Part shown: piece after piece, positions 38,101 through 49,989 of the stretch | Numbering within the stretch: the stretch's first letter is position 1 | Layout of the letters: each line of letters starts with the position of its first letter | NCBI GenBank assembly: GCA_949358305.1 | Contig: OX442315.1 | Coordinates: forward strand, 37,598,427 to 37,662,426 | Length of the DNA: 64,000 bases | Direction: 5' to 3' | Origin: Strigamia acuminata | Taxonomy: Eukaryota > Arthropoda > Chilopoda > Geophilomorpha > Linotaeniidae | The notes under the pieces: model-generated | Databases searched by the model: none | Seen by the model: only the letters and a program-made list of their open reading frames with translations | What the model was told of the DNA's origin: nothing | Program-made: the position numbers and the translations under genes

Positions 38101-41100
38101 CTGTTTTTAATCAATTTTTTTTTTAAAAATTTAACTCAATTGAAAAATTGCCTTTTTAAAATTCCACTTTGATGTAAATTTAAAACAAAATTTCCATTCA
38201 ATTCTCAAAAAATTTTGAGGGTGGGTAGTGGTTTGAACCAATATTATGCAAGTGGGATGCATATGAAATCAGACTGACAGCAAATAAAGTTAAGCAGTAT
38301 TGTTCTTGGTTTAAATTTTTGTATTCCAGAATTTGTGGTCATTTTTTATTTGTTTTACTTTTTATGTTAAGAATGAATTAATTTTGCTTTATATAAGTTT
38401 TCATTAATTAATTTTAAAACATGTAAAGAAAAATGCTCTACATAAAAATATTCAGTATTTTTTTATAGGTTTTAAATATTTATTTTTCCATAGCACTGTA
38501 TTTAAAAAAAAAAAATTATTTTACATGTTTTTTTTTTCTGGAACCAATCCACCGTGTAAAAACAGTAGATGCGTTCAAATTGGTTAAGCAAACTTTAAAT
38601 GTTTGCATAACCAATTTAAAGTTTGCTTAAATGAATAAAACTTAAGTAAAATAAGTAAAATACGAGGGGTACCCAAAAATAACTGGAATCGTCTTCCGGT
38701 GGGCAGACTCCTTTTAGTACAAGCTTCCCCTGCTCGGTGAGTCTTCTAGGAAGCTATCTGTCAGTTCGACTTGAGTGAATTTTTTCAGACTTGGTCAAAA
38801 CAAAAGCAGTTTGGCGATTTTCTAATGACTGGTTTACATGAACACTGTAAAGTTTGTTTTCTAACGCAGCCTGTCATAACGACTGTTCTAGGAACTTATC
38901 TGCATCAGGGTACCAGGAGATGATGCAGATGGGTTCCTAGAACAGTTGTTATGATGAAAGAGTGCATTTGGAAACGAATTTCACTTCTTTACATTGTTCA
39001 TGTAAACCAGTCATTAGAAAATCGCCAAACTGCTTTGTCCAAGTCTCCGAAAAAATTCTGTAAAGTCAAACGCAGCGGTACTTTTGCTTCAGAACCACAG
39101 CCCAACACTGTCAGTGACACACATCCTTGAGCTCAGATTTGAATGATTGTTAAACTCAGCATGTGCAAATTGCGTCATTGTTACTTAAGAGTGTTAAGGA
39201 AAGTAAGTGACATTAGAGAGTCTGCAGACATGCCGTTTTCCTTATAAATGGCGTCATATGCATGGTTCACACTTAAACCACTTTTCTAGAACTTATGATT
39301 TTCTAAAAGTCTAAGTTCTACAAATCTGGAATCAGTTGTTCACACTTAAGGATAGTTTTGTATCAGTGTCATAACGTTTTTGTGAACGTCAGCCCAAAAC
39401 TAGTCACATGATACAATGGGGGCGTGTTTTGCAGTTGTGATGTCAAATTTCAGAAAACCTTTCTTCAACTTGAGTTGTAGAAAAGTTCGCCATCTTGTTT
39501 TGAGTTCTAGAAAACTTGTGGTAGTGTGAATACAGGAACACAGGAATACGAAATTGGTGGGTTTTCTACAAAAGTGGTTTAAGTTAGGTGTGAACAGGGC
39601 AATAAGCGTAAGGATGGATTGTAAGTGTAAGGAAAATGGATCTTTATGAGAGTACCTTATAAAATAGGCAGTGGTTACGTTCATGTCTGACGTGTTTTCG
39701 AGGTTTTAGCTTTTTACAAGGGGGGGGGGGGGGCTTAGTCCCTGCTTGACCTAACCTTATCCGTTTTTAGCAAAGTAGACCGAACTGAGTATTTTCATCA
39801 ATGTATTTCAATGCATGTCTCAACCAATCACAGCGCGTTATGAAAATAATAAATTTACGTCGGACGTGAACGAAGCCACTATGTATAAAATAAAACAGAT
39901 GTCGTTTTCTTATGATTTCTCAAAATGGCTGCCAACAATTTTTTTTACACCTCAGAACTTTGCTTGAACAATCAGCTTGGAATAAACATTTGAATTGTTG
40001 AAATCTAGTAGTGGTTTGATCAATCTTAGTGTGATAAACCAAACTGCTACTTTTGTTAGCTATATTATTGCAATTCTGTTGAAATATGGAGCTTCAAAGC
40101 ATATAACATTGGGTGTTGTCCTGTGGACAGAGCCGACAAGAGTTTCAGTCTTACTCTATCCTTGTTGTTTTGATCATGCGATGATGTGATCAAAATTACT
40201 AGTTTAAGAACATAACATAAGGAACATAATAAATAACGTAAATAAATAACATAAGTAACATAACTATAAGGAAACTTGCAGCAACCAAGTTCGTAATCTC
40301 ATAAGGTTATAACACTATAAGATCATAAGAACCAATTTTTATAAGGAAAAAGGCATGTCTGTAAATTCTTTACTATCCCTTGCTTAATGAACTGAATAAG
40401 AATAATATGACTTAAAAAATGTTGTGTCCAGAAATGAACCTAGGTTATTAACCTAACACATTAAGCTTATTTGTTTAACTAATTTGGACAAACCTAGGGT
40501 TTCTTAAGTTTCTCTCGCTATAACAAATGAATTCTCATTGTTAATAATTCTCGTTATAAACCCTTCTCCCCCCAACCTAGGGTAAACTTTTGACTTCCAA
40601 AAGTGTTTTTATTTTTTTTTCTTAAACTATGGAATTTTCTTTCTGAAATTTTATGTATTTTCATTAACCATCATAACAAACAATAAAAAAAGAATACTCG
40701 GTAGCAGATTTAAAAATTAAATTTTTTGTTTTTACGAAAATTCTTTGTTTCCTACTTTTGAATTCGATCTCAATTATTTTCTAGACCCTCTATCGACAAA
40801 TACCGAATTGGTTAAATTTCTTTATAAACATGAAGTAGTCAAAGAACAGAATCATTTTCTTACATTTTTGGAAAATTATTTATTGACTTAGGGTAAAAAA
40901 TTGACCCTGGTTGGGTGAGTAGGGGATGTTTTTTAGGTTGGTACTGCTAGGTTTAAAAACATTTATTCTTCTACCAAACTGTTCGCAATAGTGGGGTTCG
41001 ACTGGTTATTTGGAAATGAATGCAATTGGGGGGGGGGGACACTAAAACATAATTTTAAACACACATAAAACACTTTCATTCAAAAAGTAACCAGAAAACA

Positions 41101-42691
41101 ATCCAAGAGAAAAAAAAAGCACAGTTTCAAAAACTTTTTGAATGCAGTCACTGTTGCTAAAATCTGTTTTATCATTACATTCAGGTCTCCATTAAGGTTA
41201 TGGTGGAGGGGCTGACGGCCCCCCGGGAATCTTTGCAGCCAGGAGTGACTAATGCATCTAACAGAATTATTAACGCAGGACGGCAAGTTCACTCCTCAGA
41301 TTGCGTTCACCTAACCTCACCTCACTTTAAGTGGGCCATTCAAAGCGAAAGAAATCTAACTAACAATCACGCAGATGATAAATTAAAATTTTTATTTCGG
41401 TTTGAACTATTGAAACATTAGTCATTTCTGGTCACAAAATCAGCACAGGGATTTCTGGAACGCCTGCAGTTTGTAAATGTTCTCCCCGGGCGCAAGATTT
41501 CTTACCGAGTCTCTGTTTTGTATACCCGATCCGCATACTTTGCGGATCAGATGTGGCCAAATGATGCTGTGATTGCGGGTCAAAGGGCGGATCCGATGGC
41601 TAAACAATCTGCGCACGCAACAGGCGGTTCGGATTGATCTTCATCATCAAAACGTTCATAATCATGCTTTTTACGGCAAAAACGAACATTCTGATAACGT
41701 TTTTATCATCCAAATGTTCGTAATCACGCTTTTTACGATTGGTTTTGTCGTAACTGATTACATTAGACTAACCGTATTTTATTAGGATGACTTGCGTATT
41801 TTTTCAATAAAGAGATGCTCTCGAATTGTAGGTCGTGGCTGGGAGAGGCAACACGATGTAGGCTTATGAGTTGCTCTCGAATACAACTAGGGGTTATTGC
41901 CGTATCTCTTCTAATTGCGCCCCATGCTCTATTTACAGCAGATTTTTATCCCGCACACACTTGGAAGCCCACGTGGTAATATAGGCCGGCGGGTAATTTA
42001 AACCCAACATTGGCACACGTTTCAGATGGAAATTACAATTTTCAACCGAAACGTCTAAAATGCGCATACAATGTTTCATTTATCAATTTGCAATCAGATC
42101 CACTGCTCTGAAATGAAGAAATATGGTATTTTATACGATTTTGCCTTTTTATGTACAAGGTTTAATTTTTAAGCCGAAAAAATTCATGCACGTGGTGCTG
42201 TTTTAGACAAACACTGCATTTTTAATCCAATAAATGTGGCTGCTATGCTATTGGAACTTGGCTACCGGTAGGATGTACCAGGATGTAACTAGCCACGAAA
42301 ATGTTTTGTGATTACTCTACGCAATGAAATTTAAATTTACACAAGTGTTGTGTTGAAGAGATTGTTTTTATTGCTTGTTTTTCAAATTTAACAAGTCTTA
42401 TCAATTCTACGGCAATTTAATTTATATTTGATATTTGATATTTGATATTTGATATTTTATTCCTTTTGAATTGTAGAGAAATGGGACAATACAAATCCGC
42501 AGACGGCCGTGATCGAGGCCGTGTATCCCATCATGGAGAGCAAAGCCATCGAAGAAGAGAGCAGTGCCTCGAGTGGAGGTGGAATGAGCAGTAACAACAG
42601 CGGCACAAAATGGCAGGTTTCAGGATGGACGGAAGTGAAAACTCGCTACAACGCCAACGGAGCGAAATCTGAAGGTGACTCTGACAAATGA
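35157..42691 (+). CDS. LUC7L3: LUC7L3 homolog, U1 snRNP-associated SR-like factor (9 exons, 481 aa)
   Basis: Splicing factor of the Luc7 family, thought to stabilise U1 snRNP at 5' splice sites. Exons: 35157-35261, 35484-35550, 35624-35663, 35734-35881, 35944-36147, 36244-36405, 36471-36736, 36810-37048, 42477-42691. All GT-AG, phases close. It starts MAAAAAAALLDELMGRDRNL, has a first CCCH-type finger (VCKHYLVKFCP...CEKIH), a coiled-coil middle, a second C2H2-like finger (VCEVCGAFLIVGDAQQRVDD...HLMGKQHMG), then an Arg/Glu-rich and RS region (residues ~245-370) and ends NANGAKSEGDSDK, matching the SEGD tail of LUC7L3 rather than LUC7L or LUC7L2. Intron 8 is 5.4 kb and carries three MITE-like elements; a further small exon there cannot be excluded. 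Confidence 0.95.
38762..39073. mobile_element. ~310-bp foldback element in LUC7L3 intron 8
   Basis: Two arms of about 140 bp face each other: ttttcagacttggtcaaaac at the left and gctttgtccaagtctccga at the right, then gcagtttggcgattttcta with its inverse, and finally gttctaggaacttatctgca with its inverse. The loop is about 20 bp. The flank at 38664 reads gaggggtacccaaaaataac, reminiscent of a mariner end, so the full element may be larger. Confidence 0.8.
39263..39596. mobile_element. MITE in LUC7L3 intron 8
   Basis: ggttcacacttaaaccactt at the left and aagtggtttaagttaggtgt at the right are inverted. A related end occurs at 46263 (gtagttcacactcgagccac). No ORF. Confidence 0.65.
39670..39880. 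mobile_element. 211-bp MITE family C, copy 1
   Basis: agtggttacgttcatgtctg at the left and the inverse agtggcttcgttcacgtccg at the right, about 24 bp. The core carries cgaggttttagctttttaca, a poly-G tract, cttgacctaaccttatccg and aaccaatcacagcgcgt. The same core recurs at 51097-51391. Confidence 0.85.
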
Positions 42692-42715
42692 CCTAATGAG
42701 TGTCAGAATTGCCAG

Positions 42716-42798
42716 GTAAGTGGTTACGGGAGAGTTATACATTTACTTTGTTGTTAGAAAAACGAAACATTTGTGTGAATATTAAAAATTCGTTGCAG
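42716..42798 (+). other. Possible 3' UTR intron of LUC7L3
   Basis: 24 bases after the stop codon there is a strong donor (gccag/gtaagtgg), and 83 bases on a good acceptor (ttcgttgcag/caatatc). If spliced, the exon junction would sit less than 50 nt below the stop and should not trigger nonsense-mediated decay. Sequence evidence only. Confidence 0.45.
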
Positions 42799-43769
42799 CA
42801 ATATCAAGTAAGTATGAAATATATATACATATATATAAATTAAAAAGCATATGATATGATAATAATAAAGTAAAAGTTCTAAGTGAAAGAGAGACAAAAT
42901 GGGACATGGTTTTAAATGAGGCGCCAAAATGTATATTTTTATGATTAACATGAGTTTTTAAAAAAAAGTATTCTTGTTCTTTTGGTATTGGGATTGGTGA
43001 AGCAAATGAAATAGCATTTGATTGTTTTGTTTTGCTGCTGTAAATGTTGAAATTAACCCCAATCAGTAGAATGAGCCGTAAGGGGGAAGACAACGCTGGA
43101 TTAGGAGATCTCCCAGCATCAAGCCCAAGGGATTAGTACTGCTACTGTGCAACTACTTGTCTCGAGCTGGTTTAGGGATGCTCTCGCTCTCACAAATACA
43201 CCAGGTATACGACACTAATCGGGTCTGTTGGGTCGAGTTGATTAATTAAAGAAGCACAAACAAGTCAAGTGACTTGTGTGCAAAGCCATTGGTTGCCGAC
43301 TGTACAGAGATGAAAAATTTATCACTCAGTTATTGGTCTCGAAAGGAATTTAGAAGCTCCTTAACGACACGATTCTACTGGTCAAATTCGGTAAATTTAT
43401 AGTTAATCATGTTTATACGGTACCGTAGTATTTATGCGTACACACCTGTCTGTTGTCGAAAAATAGTACTTTTGACAAGTTACTCGCCCATAGATGTTTT
43501 CATAAAAAAAAAATATTTTTTTTACTAAAGAAAATCATATTTATTGTCGAGAAAGTGGAAAAACACAAAAGTCAAGAAAGAACGGTTTGAAATTGTCCTG
43601 AATGTAGTCTGAAACACAATACTGGGAAAAAAATGTTCTTGAAATAAACTTGTTGAATCTAATATTTCAATTTTAAGTAACAATAAAAGTAGAAAGGGTA
43701 ATAAGATTACATTCCATTTATTTATTTTCAATTTATTAAAGAGTAAAACTTTTGCATGGTGATGCGTAC
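42799..43769. other. LUC7L3 3' flank, no further gene
   Basis: AT-rich sequence, probably 3' UTR at first. Several short ORFs lack family features. Confidence 0.4.
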
Positions 43770-44402
43770 TACGAGCGACATGGGTTGGCGCGACACTCAA
43801 ATTCGCACCTATGCATCTGGGTAGTTGCGTAACGGATGATTTAGCGCGACGTCGCTATTACGCATGGCGGTGGTATGACCTGGCGCGACATGTGTACGTA
43901 TTACGTGGCGCGACACGTCTTTTCCGCTTTGGAGTCATTTTCAGTGCTGGACTGGCCCAGCGGGCTACCGGGTGGCCCGTCCCTGTCCACCCTAGCCTGT
44001 TCCTGTGGCCCGACCCATCCCGATTTCCCGGTACTAAATTTGTACCCAGTCCAGCCCTGGTCATGTTTTGGACTCCTAAGCATAAGGGGGGGGGGCACTA
44101 CCACCAAGTAGCTGAAATTAGTAGTAAATTGGTAAAAATGAGTTAAAACGTGCAAAAATAGGTTTGAAACGTGCAAAAATGGGTGAAAATGGGCTTGAAA
44201 CGTGCAAAAATGGGTGAAAATTGGCTTGAAACGTGCAAAATTGGTTTAAAACGTGCAAAAATAGGTAAAACTGTGTTTGAAACAAGCAAACACGGTTAAA
44301 AACGCACCAACCAATACGTGTGTCGCGCCAACTCACACACACGTTATTCGTTGTAGCGACGTCGCGCCAACCAATACGTGTGTCGCGCCAACCAATGTCG
44401 CG
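43770..44402. repeat. Inverted clusters of TTGGCGCGACA around a 30-bp tandem repeat
   Basis: The left side has four forward copies of ggcgcgaca (43787, 43837 variant, 43881, 43906) and the right side four inverted copies of tgtcgcgcc (44321, 44364, 44381, 44395), several extended with ccaaccaatacgtg. Between them at 44140-44290 a unit like gaaacgtgcaaaaatgggtg is repeated about five times. The whole may be a foldback element. Confidence 0.75.
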
Positions 44403-45079
44403 CCCAGTACAGCGGCCCCTTTTGCATAGACGGGACATTTTGCTTTCTTTAGGCGGGAAATTTTCTGCATGGGACCATTTTTGAGGCTGCTTGTGGTCAT
44501 CTTATGCAACTGGTTGCCACATGGAGGTTGCTTAAGTATTACGTGATTATACCAATGGGAAAATTTGGGTGCCAAAGAAAATTATCACTGCATGGGGAGG
44601 GTCGGCGATGCAGTGTTTACTGTAAATTCAATTTAGGTTTTAAGACAACAGGGTTTTTAAGATTCTGTTTAAATTATTTTTGCATTTTTTGTAAACAGCA
44701 AAAAAGATGTAAAAGCAGTCTTGCGATGATAAAAATTCCATCAGTTCAAATCAACTAACGGATTTCGGATCACTTGTTTGAACACAATGTACTCACATTT
44801 TAGAAGGGGATATATTATTAAACCCCTACTTTCCCTGCATTTTACACAGTAAATATTAGTGCATACCAAAATATTAGAATAATCAATGTTTCGGTCTGTG
44901 TACGTTGTTTGAAATCCAAGAAAATAAATTTCTTAGCTGGATGGAATTTTAAAAACATTTACATAGGCTTAAAGGTTATTAATACTAAGGAAGTAGAAAA
45001 AACCAACGAGAAGGACGAAAACACAAGACCTTTCTAGACCACAAAACCAGAAAAACTACATTACTTCATTTATGTACAA
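44403..45079. other. No gene recognised
   Basis: Unremarkable AT-rich sequence. Confidence 0.4.
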
Positions 45080-45900
45080 CATGAGGCCGACGAAGAGCGT
45101 GCCAGTATTTTAAGGACAACCGGACAAAAATATCGAAAATTTTATCGAACGGGTGAACCGTGCTGCTAAATTATATGGACCAACCACACAAAGAGAACGA
45201 TCGCGAACGATAAATTGCAAGAGGAAGCTGTGAATTGGTTGGAATTTTATAGGAAATCTTTCGATTCTTGGACCGACTGGGAAAATTCGCTCGGGATTTC
45301 TTTGACGACTTGGATATGTACGCAGTTCGGATCACTTCATCGAATCCCGTTTCATCGAATCCCGTTTCATCGAATTCTAATTTTTTATCATTTTTTGAAA
45401 TGTGGGAAAACGGGGGTTGTTTCATCAAATATAAATTCTGCTCGGTATGTTTCATCGAATTTTCGGCCATCACCGGGGATGTCATTCACGTGGTTCGGTT
45501 AGGTTGTGTTAGGTTGTGTTAGGTCAGGTTGGATAGGTTAGGTTAGGTTAGGTCAGGTTAGATTAGGTCAGGTCCGGTCAGGTAAGGTTAGGTTAGGTTT
45601 TTGGTTTTTAGATTTTTTTTACTGTACCATTTCATCGAAAATTTTGAAAGAATGGTATGTCGCAACGGAAAAAAAACACTTTTTGATGAAACGGGATTCG
45701 ATGAAGTGACCCAACTTCTATGTACGACTAATGGTGGCAATGGATGACCGCAAGAAAACAGGAGGCTAAACTATTGCTGGTTGTTTTACCGCAAAAATTG
45801 CACTCAACGAAGCGACCAGCAAACAGTTCATCTTCTCCATCGAAGGCTCGATCAATATGACGATTAAAGGGATGTGCGAGAAGGAACTAGGGTTTTTTCG
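45080..45900 (+). pseudogene. Retroelement gag-like remnant, split by a MITE
   Basis: The plus strand reads NIENFIERVNRAAKLYG (near 45120), then in another frame LQEEAVNWLEFYRKSFDSW (45215-45275) and FARDFFDDLDMYAV up to 45326. This is the composition and layout of a gypsy-type capsid region. After the insertion at 45329-45712 the frame resumes with MTIKGMCEKEL near 45860. Several frames are used, so it is dead. It may belong to the same element as the pol relic at 47990-49345. Confidence 0.5.
45329..45712. mobile_element. MITE with GGATCACTTCATCG ends and an internal TTAGGT tract
   Basis: ggatcacttcatcgaatccc at the left and gggattcgatgaagtgaccc at the right are inverted for about 28 bp. 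The core holds gttaggttaggttaggtcag-like sequence for ~100 bp (45500-45598). A solo piece of the same end occurs at 53144-53175. Confidence 0.88.
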
Positions 45901-46469
45901 TCAATGCTGTTTTCGACCTTGCCATTTGAGGTGTTTTTTTCCTCTCTTTTCCCTATCTAAGGGGCCTTTGCTTGACCCCCTTATCTTTTTTTAAATTTAT
46001 TCTTTTTAGATTACCCTACAGGTTCCATGAAATAGTATTGACAAAATGGCCAATCGCCGTAACAAGAACGTCCGAGCCATTTTTTCACTGTTGACTTTTA
46101 GCTCCTACATCATACTAATTCGAAAAGGCTGAGGAATAGATCAGAATAACGAAAAACTCTAAATAACTGTCTAACCAACACTGGAAGCAAAGACAAAAAT
46201 CGAAAAGCGGACGATCTAGAATCGAGAAGGCATCTCTTACAAGAAAGGAATGGACTTATGCGTAGTTCACACTCGAGCCACTTAAATATACAGTTCGAAC
46301 CAATTAGTGTTCCTGTGTTGTCTGGTGATCCAAAACCGCTTCAAATCCTTGTAAACAATGGCACAAACACAATCTGGTAACCTTCATCATGGGCGCCGCC
46401 ATTTTGAATAAATTAGAGGAAATTTTTTAAAAGACCTCTTATTGGCTCCAAATAGTTGAAAATCACTCC

Positions 46470-46850
46470 AAATCGTTTTCTGAGGCTTTCCTGCGTTGTG
46501 TGGCCAATTTTGGCCAATTGTTACGTTTCCGAAACGTAACAATTGTACATACCGGACTACCGGATACCGGTATAGGCCGAAAATATTTCAAATGTGCCGA
46601 AAAAGGATGATAAATGAAACGTTTTGCATATGTTTCAGTAGAAATTACCGAAACGTATGCAAAACGTTCCATTTCTCACACTTTTTTGGTGATTTTCGTC
46701 GCAAATTGGCCGATAAATGGTTTATAATTTTGTCCAATTCGGAATAAACCGCGGGCCTCAATTAGCGTGCGGGCCTCAATTAGCGCGCGGGTCAAAAAAG
46801 ATTTTTTCTTATAGCGCGCGGGTGCGCTATTTACAGATATACGGTAGTCG
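46470..46850. repeat. Short hairpins and GC-rich direct repeats
   Basis: Two strong hairpins: ttgttacgtttccgaaacgtaacaa (46516-46541, no real loop) and an arm pair near 46617-46671 built on gaaacgttttgcatatgttt. Then gcgggcctcaattagcg is repeated twice (46751, 46770). No ORF of note. Confidence 0.65.
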
Positions 46851-47243
46851 AGATAGAGCAAAATTTCCAATTACAAAGTTGTAGAGCACCATCAAAGTAG
46901 TACTATCCAACTTATCAAAATAGACTTTATTTAATGAAAGAGTCAGACCATTTGACTACTGGCCAATGTCTGGTGTAAACTTAATCAATCAGATTTTACA
47001 AGAGCTTTGCATATAAGTTCTACACTTTAATAAAGTTCTAAACTAAAGAATTATAACTTCCTATAAATCAAATCAAAATCACTAAGTTCAAATATCATAC
47101 AAATAAACAAACGTAAATAAGGATGATGTGTTTATGGTCTAAGTTTGAAGAGCCTGAGCTGTTTCTAAACTACTAACTAGTCGGCAGTAGCCAGAACTAG
47201 AACTCGAGGAGAACTGCCCAAACTAAGTTCTCTTATCCATTAA

Positions 47244-47886
47244 CACTAGAAAGGCCAGAGCGGTCATTTTGACCGCAACAGCTGTTTTAAACAGCTGTAG
47301 CAATAAACCCAATGGGTTTACAATGCTGGTATTTTTCCACTTTTACTGATTTATGATACTTTACATCATAAATCAGCAAACGTGGCATTTTTCTTTTAAA
47401 AAAATTTTAAAAAAGAGAATTGACCTAGAAAGGCCAAATGCGGTCAAAATGACCGCTTGAAACAACACTGCACAAGACGTGCACGAAACGTAGACAAAAC
47501 GCGCACAAATCGTGCAATATACATAAACAATACGTGTATCTTGCGTTTAGCCATCAAATTGATCAGTAACACGCGAAATATGCGAAGAAAATAACAAAAC
47601 AAAAATTGATGGTTTTTATAAAATCTGATAAAATTAAAAACGGAAATTTAATTTTATCAGGTTTTATAAAAACCATCAATTTTTGTTTTGCTATTTTCTT
47701 CGCATATTTCACGTGTTACTGATCAATTTGATGGCAAAACGCAAGATACACGTATTGTTTATGTATATTGCACGATTTGTGCGCGTTTTGTCCACGTTTC
47801 GTGCACGTCTTGTGCAGTTGTTTCATGCGGTCATTTTGACCGCTTTCGGCCTTTCTAGGTAGGCGGAAATTCCGGCCTTTCTAGTG
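47244..47886. mobile_element. piggyBac-type foldback element, TTAA target
   Basis: Flanked by TTAA on both sides (47240-47243, 47887-47890). The ends are CACTAGAAAGGCC and its exact inverse, and a second such end lies inside each arm. Between 47428 and 47865 two arms of ~210 bp are almost perfectly complementary, meeting at a loop of about 6 bp near 47637. gcggtcattttgaccgc palindromes occur near each end. TTAA and a CYTAGAAAG-like end are hallmarks of piggyBac. It cannot encode a transposase. Confidence 0.93.
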
Positions 47887-47989
47887 TTAAGAAACCTTCT
47901 GTTCTCCCTATTTGACAAGTTGACCATTCTGTGAATGTCACTAAGCGTAACGCCATCTAGTGGTGGTTTGTTGAACTAAAATGAATCAA

Positions 47990-49345
47990 ATTCGCGTTAG
48001 AGCTAGCCGGTTAACGGTACAGCTCTACTGCGTGACAATATTGCTGATGTTGCCCTGGCTCTTTATTCTGTAAAACGCAAGGATGGCGACTGCAGCAAGA
48101 TCGTTTTCCTGACCCTCGTCGACGGCCTAAGGGAACAAACGCAGGTGCCGATGAGATTGAAATCACCGTCTTTAAAGATGCAAGAAATTTTGGATTGCCT
48201 GTGCAAACAAGTAAATTGCATTGCTGTGTAGATTGACGACATCGGCCAAGGCAACCGCACATTTTCCAATATTTTCATACTCCGGGACGTGCTAATCAAG
48301 AAAGGACTGCACACCCTCTTGTCAAAATGCCAAGTACTCTGTAAAGAGATGAGTTTTCTTGCCTATATGCTGTCAAAATTTGAAGATGGTCAGACCCGGC
48401 GTGGTTACATGCCATCGACCGTTTCCAGAATGCGAAGGATGTTTGCTTTTTCATGGATTTTGCCAGATACTAATGGCGCTTTGTAATATCTTACAAGCTC
48501 TGACCAAGAAGGGAACACGATTCCAAGGAATGAAAGCATACCAGACAGCCGTCAACACCATCCAGGACAAATTAACATCTTGCAACTGGTTCGTAGAGTT
48601 CAAACTGCGGCTAAAACTTGTGAGAGTGGATGCTGTTAGCTGAGTAAAGGAATGTGAAAAGGTCCTCTTAGGCGCAGTGGAAGGGTAAAGATCTTTTGAA
48701 ACGATGTGCGCTACGATGCAGATCCAATATGTGAGAACTTGCAGATTAGCAAGCCAGAGATAATTTTTGTAAACTCAGATTAACGAACCCCCAGATGGAT
48801 TTAGAGATGGTGAATGTCCTAGCGTCAACTGCTGATATGGGAAGAAATTTGCCCAAGCTGTAATCCCAAAGACCATGATGGACCAACTGGTGAAACCAAT
48901 GCATGAAGGTTTAGGACATGCCGACGCCCAATGAACCTTATCCAGAATTCGCCTACGGCATTGGTGGAAGGGAATGACCAACAGTGTAATGGGCTTTGTT
49001 CAAAATTGCCAGCAATGCCAGCAACTGAACCATTGCGCACCAAAACCCGCAAGACTGCTGCATGGCCAACCAGTGGCCACCCCTTCCCTCCACATGATTG
49101 CAATCGACCACGACAGACCGCTTTCATGCTTCGGCGACGTGTTATACATTTTGGTAACTTGATTTGTACGAGAAGTTTGTTATTGCAAACACAGTACAAA
49201 ACATGAAAAAGACTATTACCAGAGAGAAACTGAAGTTCGAGGTCGTGAACAGATTTGGGCTGCTACAGAGATTGATTTCAGACGCCAGAACTTTGTTTAC
49301 CTAACCAGGAACGTTTGGGACATTGTCTGGACGATAAATAATACA
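47990..49345 (+). pseudogene. Ty3/gypsy pol relic (RT tail and integrase)
   Basis: The plus strand encodes, in shifting frames, the end of reverse transcriptase (LLSKCQVLCKEMSFLAYMLS near 48310-48375, then AIDRFQNAKDVCFFMDFARY where gypsy has the RSFLGL motif). After a gap comes the integrase HHCC finger (MHEGLGHADAQ near 48900 and NCQQCQQ near 49005), then its core (LISDART near 49270). RNase H is mostly lost. Multiple stops and frameshifts. A CTCF-like word lies just upstream (47951-47964). Confidence 0.75.
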
Positions 49346-49551
49346 TCCTAGGCTTCGTCAAAGTTCACCTCACCTACCGGTAACCCTTGATTTAAAAAAA
49401 AAATCTTGTGACGATCAACAGAAACAACCCAATAGACGGATTGAAGATTCTTTGGTTAATTCAAAGCGCAGCCACAAGAAACTAGGAGGAAGCGAAGGAC
49501 ACACAGAAGTAACACCTCGATGCACACAGAACCTCATCCAGAATCCAAGTT

Positions 49552-49641
49552 AAGCTCAATTTTGGCCAGTGTTTTTTTCTTTGCTCGCATGTTGACTATA
49601 ATTCGTTTTTCATCTGCACTTAACTCCTGTGACCTACCCAT
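49552..49641 (-). pseudogene. Tc1 transposase N-terminus fragment
   Basis: From an ATG at 49641 the minus strand reads MGRSQELSADEKRIIVNMRA and on to LAKIEL, the start of a Tc1-type DNA-binding domain. It is cut off by 49552. The 350 bp upstream of the ATG, to tttccaaacttatgctttcc near 49955-49980, looks like the element's own 5' region. Confidence 0.65.
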
Positions 49642-49989
49642 GTTTGATCTTAAGTGATTTTCTGTCATTATCATATGACTAGTCATCTGATTAGACTAAG
49701 CAAATGCTTCTACGTCGTGTGCAATTAACATGTTTCTAAACTTTTGCAACAGGGAACACACATTTCCATATTTTTGCTTTGGAACAGATGACGAAAATTC
49801 ATCATTTCTCTCTTATTTTTTATTTATTTTTATTTGTTAAACATTGTTTTCAAACTGAAATAAGGGTCAACAAAGTGTAGTAATGCGTCATATTTGCCAA
49901 TCATTTATTTGCACACAACAAAGGAGAAAGAAAATATTTTTTAGAATTTTTGATGTTTCCAAACTTATGCTTTCCACTAGTACATACAT

